Notes: a model not told the origin generated them from the letters alone. Positions 33,423 to 42,040 are shown, counted from the first letter of the stretch. The stretch: 64,000 nucleotides of DNA from Candidatus Methanoperedens sp. (GCA_027460525.1 JAPZAS010000035.1:1-64000); one strand, 5' to 3'. Numbers and translations are program-made.

Positions 33423-34653
33423 TGAGTGGCTTTGAGAGATGCCTCCGTGCGGACGGGGGCACTTCATAAAATCTAGGTGAAAGGTTTCTTTGTAGCGTCT
33501 CAGTAACCTTTTCTTTTTTTACTGCCCCGCATTTTTCACACCTGTAGCCCTGTTCTTTGCCCATGGACTTCATTCGTTTTCTGCAGCAGAGGGGGTTTCG
33601 CAGTTCATGCGGATTGAGGGATATTACCTTGATTTTTTCAATGTTCAGAGTCCTGTCTTTCACGCTTCCACAGACTGTTACCTCATCCCCTGCGCGAAGC
33701 TGCCTGATGATATTGCGAAAGCCCTTTGTGGGCTCAAAGGCAGCGCATTCCAGGGCGGCGGTGCCGTCTGCCAGCCCGAAGATAACATGCCCGCCTTCTA
33801 TCGTTTTTGGGGGGCTGCTGACCGTGCCATTGAGGCTGTATGAACGGTCGTTCCTGACCTCGTTGATGTTTGCAGGAATCAGGTGCATATCGGTATTCTG
33901 GTTTGTCCTATAGACAACATATCGTTCGATTGGCTCGCTTTTTATCATTGAAAATGCATTTCTTACCGCGCTTTCGCTCTCTCCCCGAATGCCAAAAAGA
34001 ATCGGGTCCGGCGAGTGGGGGGCAAACACGATGCGCTTATTCTCGTAATCCACGGTGTCCCATGTGTCAGGATACGTGGTGGCATCGGCAGCCCATACCG
34101 AATCCTCTTCGATTTCCCGCAATGTGCCCCACTGTTTTTTCTCACGGTATGCTATCAGCTCGTATGTGAAATCAGGAATACCGCAGAGCGCAAAGCCTGC
34201 AGCAGCAAGCGCTCCGATCAATCCCCTCCCGTTCTTGAATCCCTTGTGGCTTATCCCATGGCGTTTTAGCAGTTCCTTGGCTTCATGAATTTCCAGCACA
34301 TCCTGCACGGCTCGCATCGAGAATCGGGACAGTTCATCCTGCATCTCTTCTGTAGTATCTTCAACAAAAACGACTCCAGGGTTGGTGTTTTCATCTGAAA
34401 GAACAGCCATATCTTTCACGGTTTCAATGACCAGCTCTTTTACTTTTCCAGCGCCTGTGCCATTTTTCAATTCAAGCGGAATTGCGATAGCGGCGTTGCC
34501 GCGTGTTTTATATATTATGTTGGGGTTCAGGCGGACAAGAAGCGGGTATTCGTCTACCGTTCCGTATTTTTTAAGTTTTTCGATGAGCACGGCTGCAAGA
34601 TACGTTGTGCACATGCCTTCTCGTGAATCCGTGTCGTCGAGCCCTATAATCAT
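33286..34653 (-). CDS. tiaS: tRNA(Ile2) 2-agmatinylcytidine synthetase
   Basis: A 455-residue TiaS, which makes agmatidine at C34 of the AUA-decoding tRNA-Ile. It reads 'IIGLDDTDSREGMCTTYLA' at the N-terminus, an OB-fold region 'LNGTVSSPPKTIEGGHVIFGL', and a C-terminal zinc ribbon 'CCRKRMKSMG...YRCEKCGAVKK'. Family members normally end soon after 'YEVPPSARRHLSKPL'; here the frame runs on for about 40 residues of low-complexity tail antisense to nadE. Loss of the ancestral stop is likely. Confidence 0.93.
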   Translation of the reverse strand: MIIGLDDTDSREGMCTTYLAAVLIEKLKKYGTVDEYPLLVRLNPNIIYKTRGNAAIAIPLELKNGTGAGKVKELVIETVKDMAVLSDENTNPGVVFVEDTTEEMQDELSRFSMRAVQDVLEIHEAKELLKRHGISHKGFKNGRGLIGALAAAGFALCGIPDFTYELIAYREKKQWGTLREIEEDSVWAADATTYPDTWDTVDYENKRIVFAPHSPDPILFGIRGESESAVRNAFSMIKSEPIERYVVYRTNQNTDMHLIPANINEVRNDRSYSLNGTVSSPPKTIEGGHVIFGLADGTAALECAAFEPTKGFRNIIRQLRAGDEVTVCGSVKDRTLNIEKIKVISLNPHELRNPLCCRKRMKSMGKEQGYRCEKCGAVKKEKVTETLQRNLSPRFYEVPPSARRHLSKPLIRFREMQVASACVRLKKCAPPVDPQYREENSSLPRKRAFFHLPAW

Positions 34654-34684
34654 AAGTCCTCACTATCTCCGTCGCATAATATAA

Positions 34685-34694
34685 CTTTATATAG
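34685..34694 (+). promoter_or_regulatory. TATA box of the COG1395 regulator
   Basis: CTTTATATAG is centred about 27 bp before the ATG at 34717, predicting a leaderless mRNA. It lies in the 63-bp divergent space shared with tiaS. Confidence 0.55.
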
Positions 34695-34716
34695 ACGTAG
34701 GAACAATCGAAATTTA

Positions 34717-35682
34717 ATGAATAAAGAGTTACTTATAACTCGTGCCATCGCTATTTTGAGCAGGGCTGGCTTTATCATTTCCGAGCGCTGTGATATCCGC
34801 CCCAGGAGTTTTGATATGGCAGCCAGACGTGATAATTTACTGCTGTTGATTAAGGTCATCTCCAATATCGACGGATTAAATGAGGAAACTAGCAGGGAAA
34901 TGCAGTTCCTTTCAAAACATCTGAACGGGTATCCCATTGTAATAGGAGAAAAAACCCGCGACCATTCCCTGGAAACAGGTGTGGTCTATTTCAGGTATGG
35001 CGTCCCTGCATTTGACATAAACACAGTGCATGACTGCTTTATAGAGGACAGCCCGCCTTTGATTTATGCCGAGCACGGCGGCTTGTATGTAAATATCGGA
35101 GGAAACATCCTGAAAGAAGAACGCATCAGGAAAAATATATCCCTGGGCGCGCTTGCATCGCTGCTCGGGGTCTCAAGAAGGACTATTAGCAAGTACGAGG
35201 AAGGCGAGATGGCGGCAAGCGTTGATGTTGCGCTCAAACTTGAGGAAGTACTGGACAGGGGTTTTACGGTTGCGGTTGACCTGTTCGAAAAACTTGATTT
35301 GAACGATCCCCGGAAAAAAGCAGATGTCGCAAACGAATATTCAAATATTTTCTCAATCTTAAAGAATATGGGATTCGAGGTGTCGCCTATTTCCCAGGCG
35401 CCATTCGATGCGGTATCCCAGTCTTCAAACCGAAGGGATGAGACCACGATACTGACAGGCGTGGGTGAATGCACAAAAACGATGGTCAAAAAGGCGCATC
35501 TGATGAGCAGTATATCCGAGGTTGCTCATACCCAGTCGCTGTTGATAGTACATGGGGCAAGCAAGACGAAAAATATTGAAAGAACCGTTCTTATGGAAGA
35601 TAAGGAGCTAAAAAAATACAGCGACAAGGATGATTTTATAGACCTTTTACATGAGCGAGGGCGGCGGATCGAGGTTTCATGA
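34717..35682 (+). CDS. Predicted HTH transcriptional regulator, COG1395 family
   Basis: A 321-residue archaeal regulator. The N-terminal third is an endonuclease-like alpha/beta domain ('SFDMAARRDNLLLLIKVISNIDGL...'). A Xre-type helix-turn-helix is at about 130-190 ('RKNISLGALASLLGVSRRTISKYEEG'), followed by a second alpha/beta domain. Members are often encoded beside tiaS in euryarchaea, as here, but the target genes are unknown. The length is normal for the family. Confidence 0.85.
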   Translation: MNKELLITRAIAILSRAGFIISERCDIRPRSFDMAARRDNLLLLIKVISNIDGLNEETSREMQFLSKHLNGYPIVIGEKTRDHSLETGVVYFRYGVPAFDINTVHDCFIEDSPPLIYAEHGGLYVNIGGNILKEERIRKNISLGALASLLGVSRRTISKYEEGEMAASVDVALKLEEVLDRGFTVAVDLFEKLDLNDPRKKADVANEYSNIFSILKNMGFEVSPISQAPFDAVSQSSNRRDETTILTGVGECTKTMVKKAHLMSSISEVAHTQSLLIVHGASKTKNIERTVLMEDKELKKYSDKDDFIDLLHERGRRIEVS

Positions 35683-35945
35683 AGGGTCGAGTTTCAGAAA
35701 AGTGGGAGCGTTTCGATTTGTTGTGGGGTTTGTCCTTCGATAAAATATCCCTCAAATACAGGGTTATGGCAAGACACAGAAATCACAGAGTTGTAACACC
35801 CTTACAAGAATTAAACATCGTTCAAAACAACTTTTTAAATAGCTTTATTCAGGAGAGAGGGAAAGTTTAAAACCAAAAAGTTTAATAAGAGATAATATTA
35901 TTTAAAAGTCTGAAGTAATATATAAGTTCTCAAAATCCAATTGAT
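35683..35945. other. Intergenic region after the COG1395 regulator
   Basis: A 63-codon frame (35679-35870) overlaps the regulator's stop but has a composition unlike a protein gene and no homology I can see. From about 35870 on the sequence becomes very AT-rich. No RNA gene or clear terminator is visible. Confidence 0.3.
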
Positions 35946-36125
35946 TTGCTTATAACAATTTTTGTATTAATTATTTTGATTTCTGTTTTTGTGCCCCTTT
36001 TATCTCAACTTGCGGGAGGTTTCGCTTCATTCCTTTTTTTTATCGCAGCTATATTTATTATTCTTGCATTAATCCTCCCACTTTTTAAAAGGTTAATTTG
36101 GGATTTCTCACGCAAAATGGGATAA
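35946..36125 (+). CDS. Small two-helix membrane protein (uncertain)
   Basis: A 59-codon frame from TTG 35946, almost wholly hydrophobic: helix one 'LITIFVLIILISVFVPLL', then a Gly-rich turn, then helix two 'FASFLFFIAAIFIILALI', with a basic tail 'FKRLIWDFSRKMG'. There is no ATG start or good ribosome-binding site. It overlaps the next small membrane frame by 28 bp in another frame, so the two may be one gene split by a frameshift. The family is not recognised. Confidence 0.35.
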   Translation: MLITIFVLIILISVFVPLLSQLAGGFASFLFFIAAIFIILALILPLFKRLIWDFSRKMG

Positions 36126-36322
36126 ATCTTTTATTAGTGATTATAGGTGCACCTACTGGTTTTTATGCGAATTGGCAATTTAATATTGATGTTCAAGAAA
36201 AATATTTTATTACTTCAGTTCTTATAACGGTAATAATGTTTGTTTTGGTATTAATAAAAATTGATTTAGTTAAAGAGGAATTATTAGAAACAGTAAGACC
36301 TTCGGGGAAAAAACCTAAATAA
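36098..36322 (+). CDS. Small membrane protein (uncertain)
   Basis: A 74-codon frame from TTG 36098 with two hydrophobic segments ('INLLLVIIGAPTGFYANW' and 'YFITSVLITVIMFVLVLI') and a charged C-terminus ending 'ETVRPSGKKPK'. The amphipathic layout looks protein-like, but the start is weak and it overlaps the preceding hydrophobic frame. It may be the second half of a frameshifted four-helix protein. The region is AT-rich and probably acquired. Confidence 0.4.
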   Translation: MGFLTQNGINLLLVIIGAPTGFYANWQFNIDVQEKYFITSVLITVIMFVLVLIKIDLVKEELLETVRPSGKKPK

Positions 36323-36481
36323 AAAATATCTATTTATCATAATATATGTTTAATCTTATTTAGATACGTAATTATCCATGCTTTTTTTAATTCGCAGTAT
36401 TGAAATCAAGAATTGAAAGGAATTAAAGAGAAGGGCATATCGGCGCCTGTGACGGATAGCACAGATTTTTGGGTAAAGCCC

Positions 36482-36703
36482 TTACGCTGCTGCCTTTGTA
36501 ACTGAAGGCATTTCCAATTTAAGACCTGTCAAATCTTCCATCTTGAATTTTTCTTTTATGTTAAGTATTTCTATTCCTACAACCTTGCCAGTGGCATCGT
36601 AATCAACGATAAGACCCTTCTTTATTTCCTCGCTCTCTTCTATCGCGTCCTCACTGATTCTGAAGTAGAGCGCATCACTTTCCAGATCGATTTTAATTCT
36701 CAT
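36482..36703 (-). CDS. DUF2283 domain protein, probable antitoxin
   Basis: A 73-residue protein that is a textbook DUF2283: 'IDLESDALYFRISEDAIEESEEIKKGLIVDYDATGKVVGIEILN'. These proteins accompany DUF4258 toxins in many archaea and bacteria. Its ATG overlaps, as ATGA, the stop of a degraded DUF4258 frame just upstream, so the antitoxin has outlived its toxin. The C-terminal extension is 'TGLKLEMPSVTKAAA'. Confidence 0.8.
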   Translation of the reverse strand: MRIKIDLESDALYFRISEDAIEESEEIKKGLIVDYDATGKVVGIEILNIKEKFKMEDLTGLKLEMPSVTKAAA

Positions 36704-36807
36704 CTTTGTTTCCTCAACCTTTTATCATAAAACATTGTTATCACTGTATATGGTTCTTCCCTTCCTTTAATAACTATTCTCAAAACTTTTTTCCCAATGG
36801 ACTTTGC
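36700..36807 (-). pseudogene. C-terminal remnant of a DUF4258 toxin gene
   Basis: An open stretch of about 35 codons ends 'LRIVIKGREEPYTVITMFY' followed by a basic tail and TGA. This is the typical last strand of DUF4258 proteins. Upstream the frame meets a stop at 36808-36810 and no N-terminal domain is present. It overlaps the DUF2283 ATG, as an intact toxin would. Confidence 0.55.
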
Positions 36808-36864
36808 TCATCTGACAGTTAAATCTTTTAATTTCTAAAATAATAGACTGAGCAAGGTGACAGA

Positions 36865-38151
36865 ATGACTGAGAAAATTGATTGGTACGATGAATTTGTT
36901 GATCTGAACTATACCCCGGCAAAGAATGATTTAATATGCCTCTATTATTTCGAACCTGCAAAGGGGATAAACGCAAAAGAAGCCATCGGGAGAATCGCCT
37001 CTGAAAGTTCTGCGGGCACATGGACCACGCTCCACGAACTGCCTGCGCGAGTTGCCAGGATCAAGGCGCGCGCCTTTGAATTAAACGGCAGATACGTAAA
37101 AGTGGCTTACCCGATTGACCTCTGGGAGCCCGGCAATGCGCCGCAGTTGCTGAGCGGCATAGCAGGCAACATCTTTGGCATGAAAGCCTTGCGGAACTTA
37201 AGATTAATGGATGCCTCCCTTCCTGCAAAGTATATCAGCTCCTTCAAAGGACCGCATCACGGAATTTCAGGAATCAGGTCGCTATTGAAAGTAAAAGAAA
37301 GACCCATCACAGGCGCAGTGCCAAAACCCAAAATCGGCTTCAGCGCTGCAGAACATGCAGGGGTTGCATACGAAACATGGATGGGCGGGTTTGACCTTGT
37401 AAAAGATGATGAAAACCTGACCTCCACTTCCTTTAATCGTTTCGAGGAGCGCGTAGAGCGAATGGCGAAATTGAGGGATAAAGCGCAGAAGCAAACAGGG
37501 GATGAGAAGGATGCACTCCTGAATATCACGGGCGAAACGAAGGAAATGATACGCAGGGCGAAATTACTTTCTGATTCCGGATTCCGGTTTGCCATGATCG
37601 ATGTGGTCACCTGCGGCACAGCCTCTGTCCAGACTCTGCGCGAGGAATGCGGCGACCTTGGCCTGGCGATACATGCCCACCGTGCGATGCATGCAGTCTT
37701 TGACAGGAATCCAAAACACGGGATTACGATGTATTTCCTGGCTAAACTTATGCGCCTGGTAGGTGTGGATGAAATCCATGCGGGTACGGCGGTTGGGAAA
37801 CTGGTGAGCACTAAAAAGGAGATAACCCAGATTGCCGCTGTGCTTCGCGACCCTGCAATAACAGAACCGCTGCCGCAGGATTGGGGCTCGATAAAACCTG
37901 CGCTCCCTGTTTCTTCGGGCGGGCTTCATCCCGGTTTAATACCTTCCGTGATGCGCATACTTGGAAATGACTGCACGCTGCTTGTGAGCGGCGGAATACA
38001 CGGACATCCGGAAGGAACGCGTGCCGGCGCAATGGCTACGATGCAGGCGATAGAGGCGTCAATGGAAGGGATTGACCTACGTGAGTACGCAAAAAAGCAT
38101 AAAGAATTACAGCAGGCACTGGAAAAATGGGAATATTTAAAGCCTAAATAA
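36865..38151 (+). CDS. rbcL: Ribulose-1,5-bisphosphate carboxylase, form III
   Basis: A 428-residue archaeal RuBisCO. Catalytic residues are intact: Lys154/Lys156 in 'AVPKPKIGFS', carbamylated Lys180 with Asp182/Glu183 in 'FDLVKDDEN', His in 'HAHRAMHAVF', loop-6 Lys in 'HAGTAVGKL', and 'SGGLHPG' and 'SGGIHGHPEG' for phosphate binding. Form III enzymes fix CO2 onto RuBP derived from nucleosides or, in some methanogens, in the reductive hexulose-phosphate pathway. The nearby ribose-1,5-bisphosphate isomerase favours the nucleoside route. It ends overlapping the next gene tail to tail by 8 bp. Confidence 0.95.
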   Translation: MTEKIDWYDEFVDLNYTPAKNDLICLYYFEPAKGINAKEAIGRIASESSAGTWTTLHELPARVARIKARAFELNGRYVKVAYPIDLWEPGNAPQLLSGIAGNIFGMKALRNLRLMDASLPAKYISSFKGPHHGISGIRSLLKVKERPITGAVPKPKIGFSAAEHAGVAYETWMGGFDLVKDDENLTSTSFNRFEERVERMAKLRDKAQKQTGDEKDALLNITGETKEMIRRAKLLSDSGFRFAMIDVVTCGTASVQTLREECGDLGLAIHAHRAMHAVFDRNPKHGITMYFLAKLMRLVGVDEIHAGTAVGKLVSTKKEITQIAAVLRDPAITEPLPQDWGSIKPALPVSSGGLHPGLIPSVMRILGNDCTLLVSGGIHGHPEGTRAGAMATMQAIEASMEGIDLREYAKKHKELQQALEKWEYLKPK

Positions 38152-38863
38152 ATAATCTTTTCTCAACTTTTTTCCTTGGCGGTTTCTTTTCGGGTTTTTC
38201 ATTCTCATCAGTTTTTTTCTCAGGTATTGCCTTTGTTTCTTCCTTTATATCAGCAGCTTTTTCAGGTTCTTTTTTAGCTGGTTTTTTTCTTTTGATCTCT
38301 TTTTTCTCAAGCTTTACTTCCTCTATTTCAGGAATCTGGATTTTTTCTGATGGCGCAGCCTCTTCTTTTGTTGCCTGTTCGACAATTTCTTCAGGTGCCT
38401 TTTTAGCAGCCTTTTTCTTTTTTCTCTCTTTTTTCACAGGCATCTCCTTGACTTCAGGCAGCCTGTCTTCAAGTTTAACTTCGGTTTTTTTTGCACCAAT
38501 ATCAGGTGTGATTGTCATGGGTTTTTCAGGGTGCTTAATATCATGCGCCTTCACGTCAAAACTTTCTGGCTTGATTTCAGCAGGTGTATTATTGTCACCA
38601 AGGTAAAGTGTGCGTTCTTTCTTTTTCGGTGATGGCTTTTCAGCAGGTGTATTATTGTCACCAAGGTCAAGTATGCATTCTTTCTTTTTCGGTGATATCA
38701 TTTCAGCAGGTGCTATGTTAGTGATACCAGCCAATTCGGACTGCTGTTTTTCAGGTTCGCTTTTCTTTTCCATTTTTCGAATGCGCACAAACAAAAAAAT
38801 CACAATTATTATGAAAATAACGTTTGTAATTGCAAGTATGATTTCAATTTCAGTTAATGTCAT
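38144..38863 (-). CDS. Membrane-anchored Lys/Glu/Pro-rich protein with 21-residue repeats
   Basis: A 239-residue protein with one N-terminal membrane helix (about 5-26) followed by a highly charged, disordered-looking region. Two consecutive 21-residue units ('PAEMISPKKKECILDLGDNNT' and 'PAEKPSPKKKERTLYLGDNNT') and the start of a third are visible. The last part is an AlaLysLys/GluGlu-rich tract. No known domain. It lies between RuBisCO and the R15P isomerase, antisense to the former. Confidence 0.6.
   Translation of the reverse strand: MTLTEIEIILAITNVIFIIIVIFLFVRIRKMEKKSEPEKQQSELAGITNIAPAEMISPKKKECILDLGDNNTPAEKPSPKKKERTLYLGDNNTPAEIKPESFDVKAHDIKHPEKPMTITPDIGAKKTEVKLEDRLPEVKEMPVKKERKKKKAAKKAPEEIVEQATKEEAAPSEKIQIPEIEEVKLEKKEIKRKKPAKKEPEKAADIKEETKAIPEKKTDENEKPEKKPPRKKVEKRLFI
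38576..38720. repeat. 63-bp in-frame tandem repeat
   Basis: Units begin at 38576, 38639 and 38702 (the last partial), each starting TTCAGCAGGTG. The first two differ at only a few bases, so the duplication is recent. The period of 63 bp keeps the reading frame. Confidence 0.9.
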
Positions 38864-38901
38864 AATATCTCCTTTCCGATTTAATATTAATAGTATAATA
38901 C

Positions 38902-39849
38902 TTAATGCTTTTGATAGCCGTCAAAGTTCATCTCGCCAATTTCCCATCCCAGGTATTCCCTGATAATAATATATGCCATCTCAGGAGGTATCGCCCCGAC
39001 CTCGGTGCATATAAGGTCAATGTACTCACGCGGTGTCACATCAAACGCAGGGTTTTTCACGCACACATTGGTAAACTCGCCCAGCATTTCCCCGCTTATG
39101 ACCTCACTGCTGTCGCGCTCCTCTATCTCAACAAGTTCACCCAATATCGTTCGTGGGCTGAATTTATAGGTCTCGGCAGCTATTATCACATTTTTCCTGG
39201 CTTCATGGGCAGCCAATGCCAGTTGTGAAGTCCCGATCTTATTGATGACCGAGCCATTCACAGTCACGGCATCAGCTCCCATTATCACAAGGTCAACATC
39301 CTTCATGAAATATCGCACAGCTGAATCCACGATCAAAGAGGTTTTTATCCCGATGGCATCGAGCTGTTTTATCGTAATATGCCCCTGCATTCTGGGGCGT
39401 GATTCCGTGGCGATAACGTTGATAGCCTTTCCCTGGGCATGCGCTGCCGCAAAAATCGAGATTGCAGCCGCAGAGTTGCAGTGCGTCATTATGGTATCCC
39501 CGTCTCGCACCCTCCTTGCGCCTATCTCTCCTATCCTCTTGACCGCGTTCTCGGAACCGGCGATAAATTCATCTGCCAGTTTTTTAATAATGGTTTTTGC
39601 CTCATCCACGGTTTCACCTTTATACCGCATCACAGCCCTCACAGCATTTGGCAGCGATACCGCAGTGGGGCGCGTGCTCACAAGAAGCTCTGCGGCATAA
39701 TTCATCTTTTTGTTAAACTCGTCCAAGTCATTTGTTTTTATCCTGCCTGCATAATCACGAAGCTCCCCTGCCGCAGCCCGTGCAATCCTGCCCGCGCCCC
39801 GTATTTGCATGGTTTTTATCTTTTGTGCAATTTCTTTAAGCTGCTTCAT
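38902..39849 (-). CDS. e2b2: Ribose-1,5-bisphosphate isomerase
   Basis: A 315-residue eIF2B-like isomerase. The N-terminal 'MQIRGAGRIARAAAGEL', the central 'THCNSAAAISIFAAAHAQGK', 'DLVIMGADAVTVNGSVINKIGT' and the C-terminal 'FDVTPREYIDLI' match R15P isomerase rather than methylthioribose-1-phosphate isomerase or eIF2B. It converts ribose-1,5-bisphosphate to ribulose-1,5-bisphosphate, the RuBisCO substrate. AMP phosphorylase, the third enzyme of that pathway, is not in the window. It overlaps cobQ by 14 bp. Confidence 0.9.
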   Translation of the reverse strand: MKQLKEIAQKIKTMQIRGAGRIARAAAGELRDYAGRIKTNDLDEFNKKMNYAAELLVSTRPTAVSLPNAVRAVMRYKGETVDEAKTIIKKLADEFIAGSENAVKRIGEIGARRVRDGDTIMTHCNSAAAISIFAAAHAQGKAINVIATESRPRMQGHITIKQLDAIGIKTSLIVDSAVRYFMKDVDLVIMGADAVTVNGSVINKIGTSQLALAAHEARKNVIIAAETYKFSPRTILGELVEIEERDSSEVISGEMLGEFTNVCVKNPAFDVTPREYIDLICTEVGAIPPEMAYIIIREYLGWEIGEMNFDGYQKH

Positions 39850-41293
39850 GTTCCTCCAGAAAGCTGTATATCAAGTCCATATTCAAATGAGCCCCAACAA
39901 GCTTTGCGAGTTCCTCTATACCATCGCTCATTTTTTCATCTGTATAGGTCAGTCCTTTGCGCTTATATAAATAGCCAAGGAACGAGTTTTTTATATTTTC
40001 GTTTTCAAATAGCCCATGAAGGTATGTACCTATCACAAGTCCATTATCGCTCACGCTCCCGTCATCCCCGAAGGCGGGCTCCCCTCCAGCAGTTTCACCC
40101 ATATGGATCTCGTACCCTTTTACTTTTTCACCTTTTATCAGCCCGAGAATAGCCCCGTCTCCTGTAACAATCTTCTCTGCCTGCCTTGTTTTTTTCTCGT
40201 ATCTGCCAAACTGAGTGGATACATCGAGAAGTCCCAGACCCTTTACCGAACATGCGCCGCAGCTTCCTTCTACCCCGCTGTCGTTGATATCATTGCCCAG
40301 CATCTGGTAGCCCCCGCAGATTCCTATAACAGGAATTCCTTTGTCCGCTTCTTTTGTTATTCTTTTGTCCATTCCTTTTGAGCTTAATTCTTTCATGTCG
40401 TCCATGGTATTCTTGGTGCCGGGCAATATAATAGCATCCGGCTCATTTAATTCATCGCCAGGCTCGATATACCTGACATCTGCGCAATGCTCAAGCGGCT
40501 CAAAATCCGTGAAGTTTGAGATATGACGAAGCCTTATCACTGCAATCCTGACCGGCTTGCTGTTCTGGATTTTATCTTTTATGGACACAGAGTCCTCGGA
40601 CGGGATTTTCATATCCATGTACGGGATAATCCCGAGTACAGGCAGACCCGTGAGCCCTTCAAGCTGTTTTATGGCGGGCAGGAGCAGTTTCATATCGCCC
40701 CTGAATTTATTTATCACAATCCCGCGAACAAGCTGTCGTATATCAGGAGGTAATAACTGCAAAGTACCATAGATACTTGCAAACACCCCGCCGCGCTCGA
40801 TATCCCCCACAAGTATCATCGGCGGCTTTGCATAACGCGCCATGCCGACGTTCACTATGTCACGATGGTAAAGGTTGATCTCAGCCGCGCCTCCTGCACC
40901 TTCGATTATAATCACTTCATGGGCACACGCAAGCCGGCTATATGCGTCCTTGACGATTGACCTTATCCCGTCTATTGAATCATAATATTCTCCGGCTTCC
41001 CTGTCTGCATAAGGTTTCCCGAGGAGAATCACCTGAGAGATATGATCTCCTTTTGGCTTTAAGAGAACTGGATTCATATCAGCAGAAGGCTTTTGTCCTG
41101 CGGCTTGCGCCTGTATCGCCTGGGCTATCCCTATCTCCCGTCCGTCCTCTGTTACCCACGAGTTAAGGCTCATATTCTGCGCCTTAAAAGGAGCGACGTT
41201 ATATCGTTTTGACAGAATCCTGCAAAGCGCAGTTACAAGTACGCTTTTCCCCACATGGGATGCAGTTCCTATTACCATGAGGTTTTTTGTCAT
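39836..41293 (-). CDS. cobQ: Cobyric acid synthase
   Basis: A 485-residue amidotransferase of cobalamin synthesis. N-terminal 'VIGTASHVGKSVLVTALCRIL' binds ATP, followed by 'PFKAQNMSLNSWVTEDGREI', and the C-terminal glutaminase domain has the nucleophile Cys in 'VIGICGGYQMLG' and 'KGYEIHMGET'. It amidates the side chains of the corrin ring. Cobamides serve methyl transfer in methanogens and relatives. It is the upstream partner of the R15P isomerase gene on the same transcript, with no evident functional link. Confidence 0.94.
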   Translation of the reverse strand: MTKNLMVIGTASHVGKSVLVTALCRILSKRYNVAPFKAQNMSLNSWVTEDGREIGIAQAIQAQAAGQKPSADMNPVLLKPKGDHISQVILLGKPYADREAGEYYDSIDGIRSIVKDAYSRLACAHEVIIIEGAGGAAEINLYHRDIVNVGMARYAKPPMILVGDIERGGVFASIYGTLQLLPPDIRQLVRGIVINKFRGDMKLLLPAIKQLEGLTGLPVLGIIPYMDMKIPSEDSVSIKDKIQNSKPVRIAVIRLRHISNFTDFEPLEHCADVRYIEPGDELNEPDAIILPGTKNTMDDMKELSSKGMDKRITKEADKGIPVIGICGGYQMLGNDINDSGVEGSCGACSVKGLGLLDVSTQFGRYEKKTRQAEKIVTGDGAILGLIKGEKVKGYEIHMGETAGGEPAFGDDGSVSDNGLVIGTYLHGLFENENIKNSFLGYLYKRKGLTYTDEKMSDGIEELAKLVGAHLNMDLIYSFLEEHEAA

Positions 41294-41313
41294 GTATCTG
41301 CCAGTCAGGCATG

Positions 41314-41937
41314 CTATTCTATCTTGTCCACTCTTGTCACGCGCAGCAGAGCATTCAGGGGCACGCCTGAGATATCATCTGTACCTTTCTTATCTACCAG
41401 TACTGCAATTGCTAAAGTCTTGGCTCCCATTCCCTCAAGTACAGCCACGGCTTCTGAAAGTGTTGTGCCTGTTGTGACAACGTCGTCTATCAGGACGCAG
41501 TTCTTTCCCTCCACCTGCGCGAAGTTCTGGCTGATTGTGCCTTTTCTTTCTTTCGACCCGGGCTCCCATTTCTGCTTATTCGGATGGTATGTGCTGAATT
41601 CGCATCCAAGTTCATCTGCTACAAGGTTGGCAAGCGGAATCCCGCTCAGGGCAACACCAACCACAACATCCACGCACGCCGATTCATCAAGGCAGTCAAG
41701 TATCATATCTGTCAGTGCGCCTGCTACCAGACGCTGCCTGATCGAACTTCTGCCGATGTTGCTCCAGTCGATGTAAATATCCTTGGGCGCCGCCGCTGCA
41801 TCTCCTCTCTTTGCATGGGTCAGAAGCCATGTGGCGGTCTCGCGGGAAACGTTGAGTTCATCCGCAATCTGACCTGTTAAAAGCCCTGCAGCCTGAAGTT
41901 CAAGTGCTTTCTTGGTAAGTTCTTCGATTGTCTTCAT
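41314..41937 (-). CDS. gfcR: Orotate phosphoribosyltransferase-like transcriptional regulator
   Basis: A 207-residue protein with an N-terminal HTH ('LTGQIADELNVSRETATWLL') and a C-terminal phosphoribosyltransferase domain with the PRPP loop 'VLIDDVVTTGTTLSEA'. This is the architecture of GfcR, which in haloarchaea controls sugar metabolism genes. ATG 41937 was chosen for family length and because a TATA box lies just upstream; a longer frame to 42069 passes through that promoter. Confidence 0.88.
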   Translation of the reverse strand: MKTIEELTKKALELQAAGLLTGQIADELNVSRETATWLLTHAKRGDAAAAPKDIYIDWSNIGRSSIRQRLVAGALTDMILDCLDESACVDVVVGVALSGIPLANLVADELGCEFSTYHPNKQKWEPGSKERKGTISQNFAQVEGKNCVLIDDVVTTGTTLSEAVAVLEGMGAKTLAIAVLVDKKGTDDISGVPLNALLRVTRVDKIE

Positions 41938-41960
41938 AAATATCAATGGCAATACTTTTT

Positions 41961-41973
41961 CTTTGTATATAAG
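41961..41973 (-). promoter_or_regulatory. TATA box of gfcR
   Basis: Read leftward, CTTATATACAAAG lies 24-36 bp before the ATG at 41937. This predicts a leaderless mRNA and supports that start. Confidence 0.55.
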
Positions 41974-42040
41974 AGGTCTGATACAGAACGTCATATTTTT
42001 ATGTGAGAGGATCATTTTACCATAATAAGGGAGTGATTGA

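Noticed and set aside
34650-34937. 95-codon leftward frame opposite the COG1395 regulator
   Set aside because: It is a shadow of the regulator gene, crosses its promoter, and has no protein-like features.
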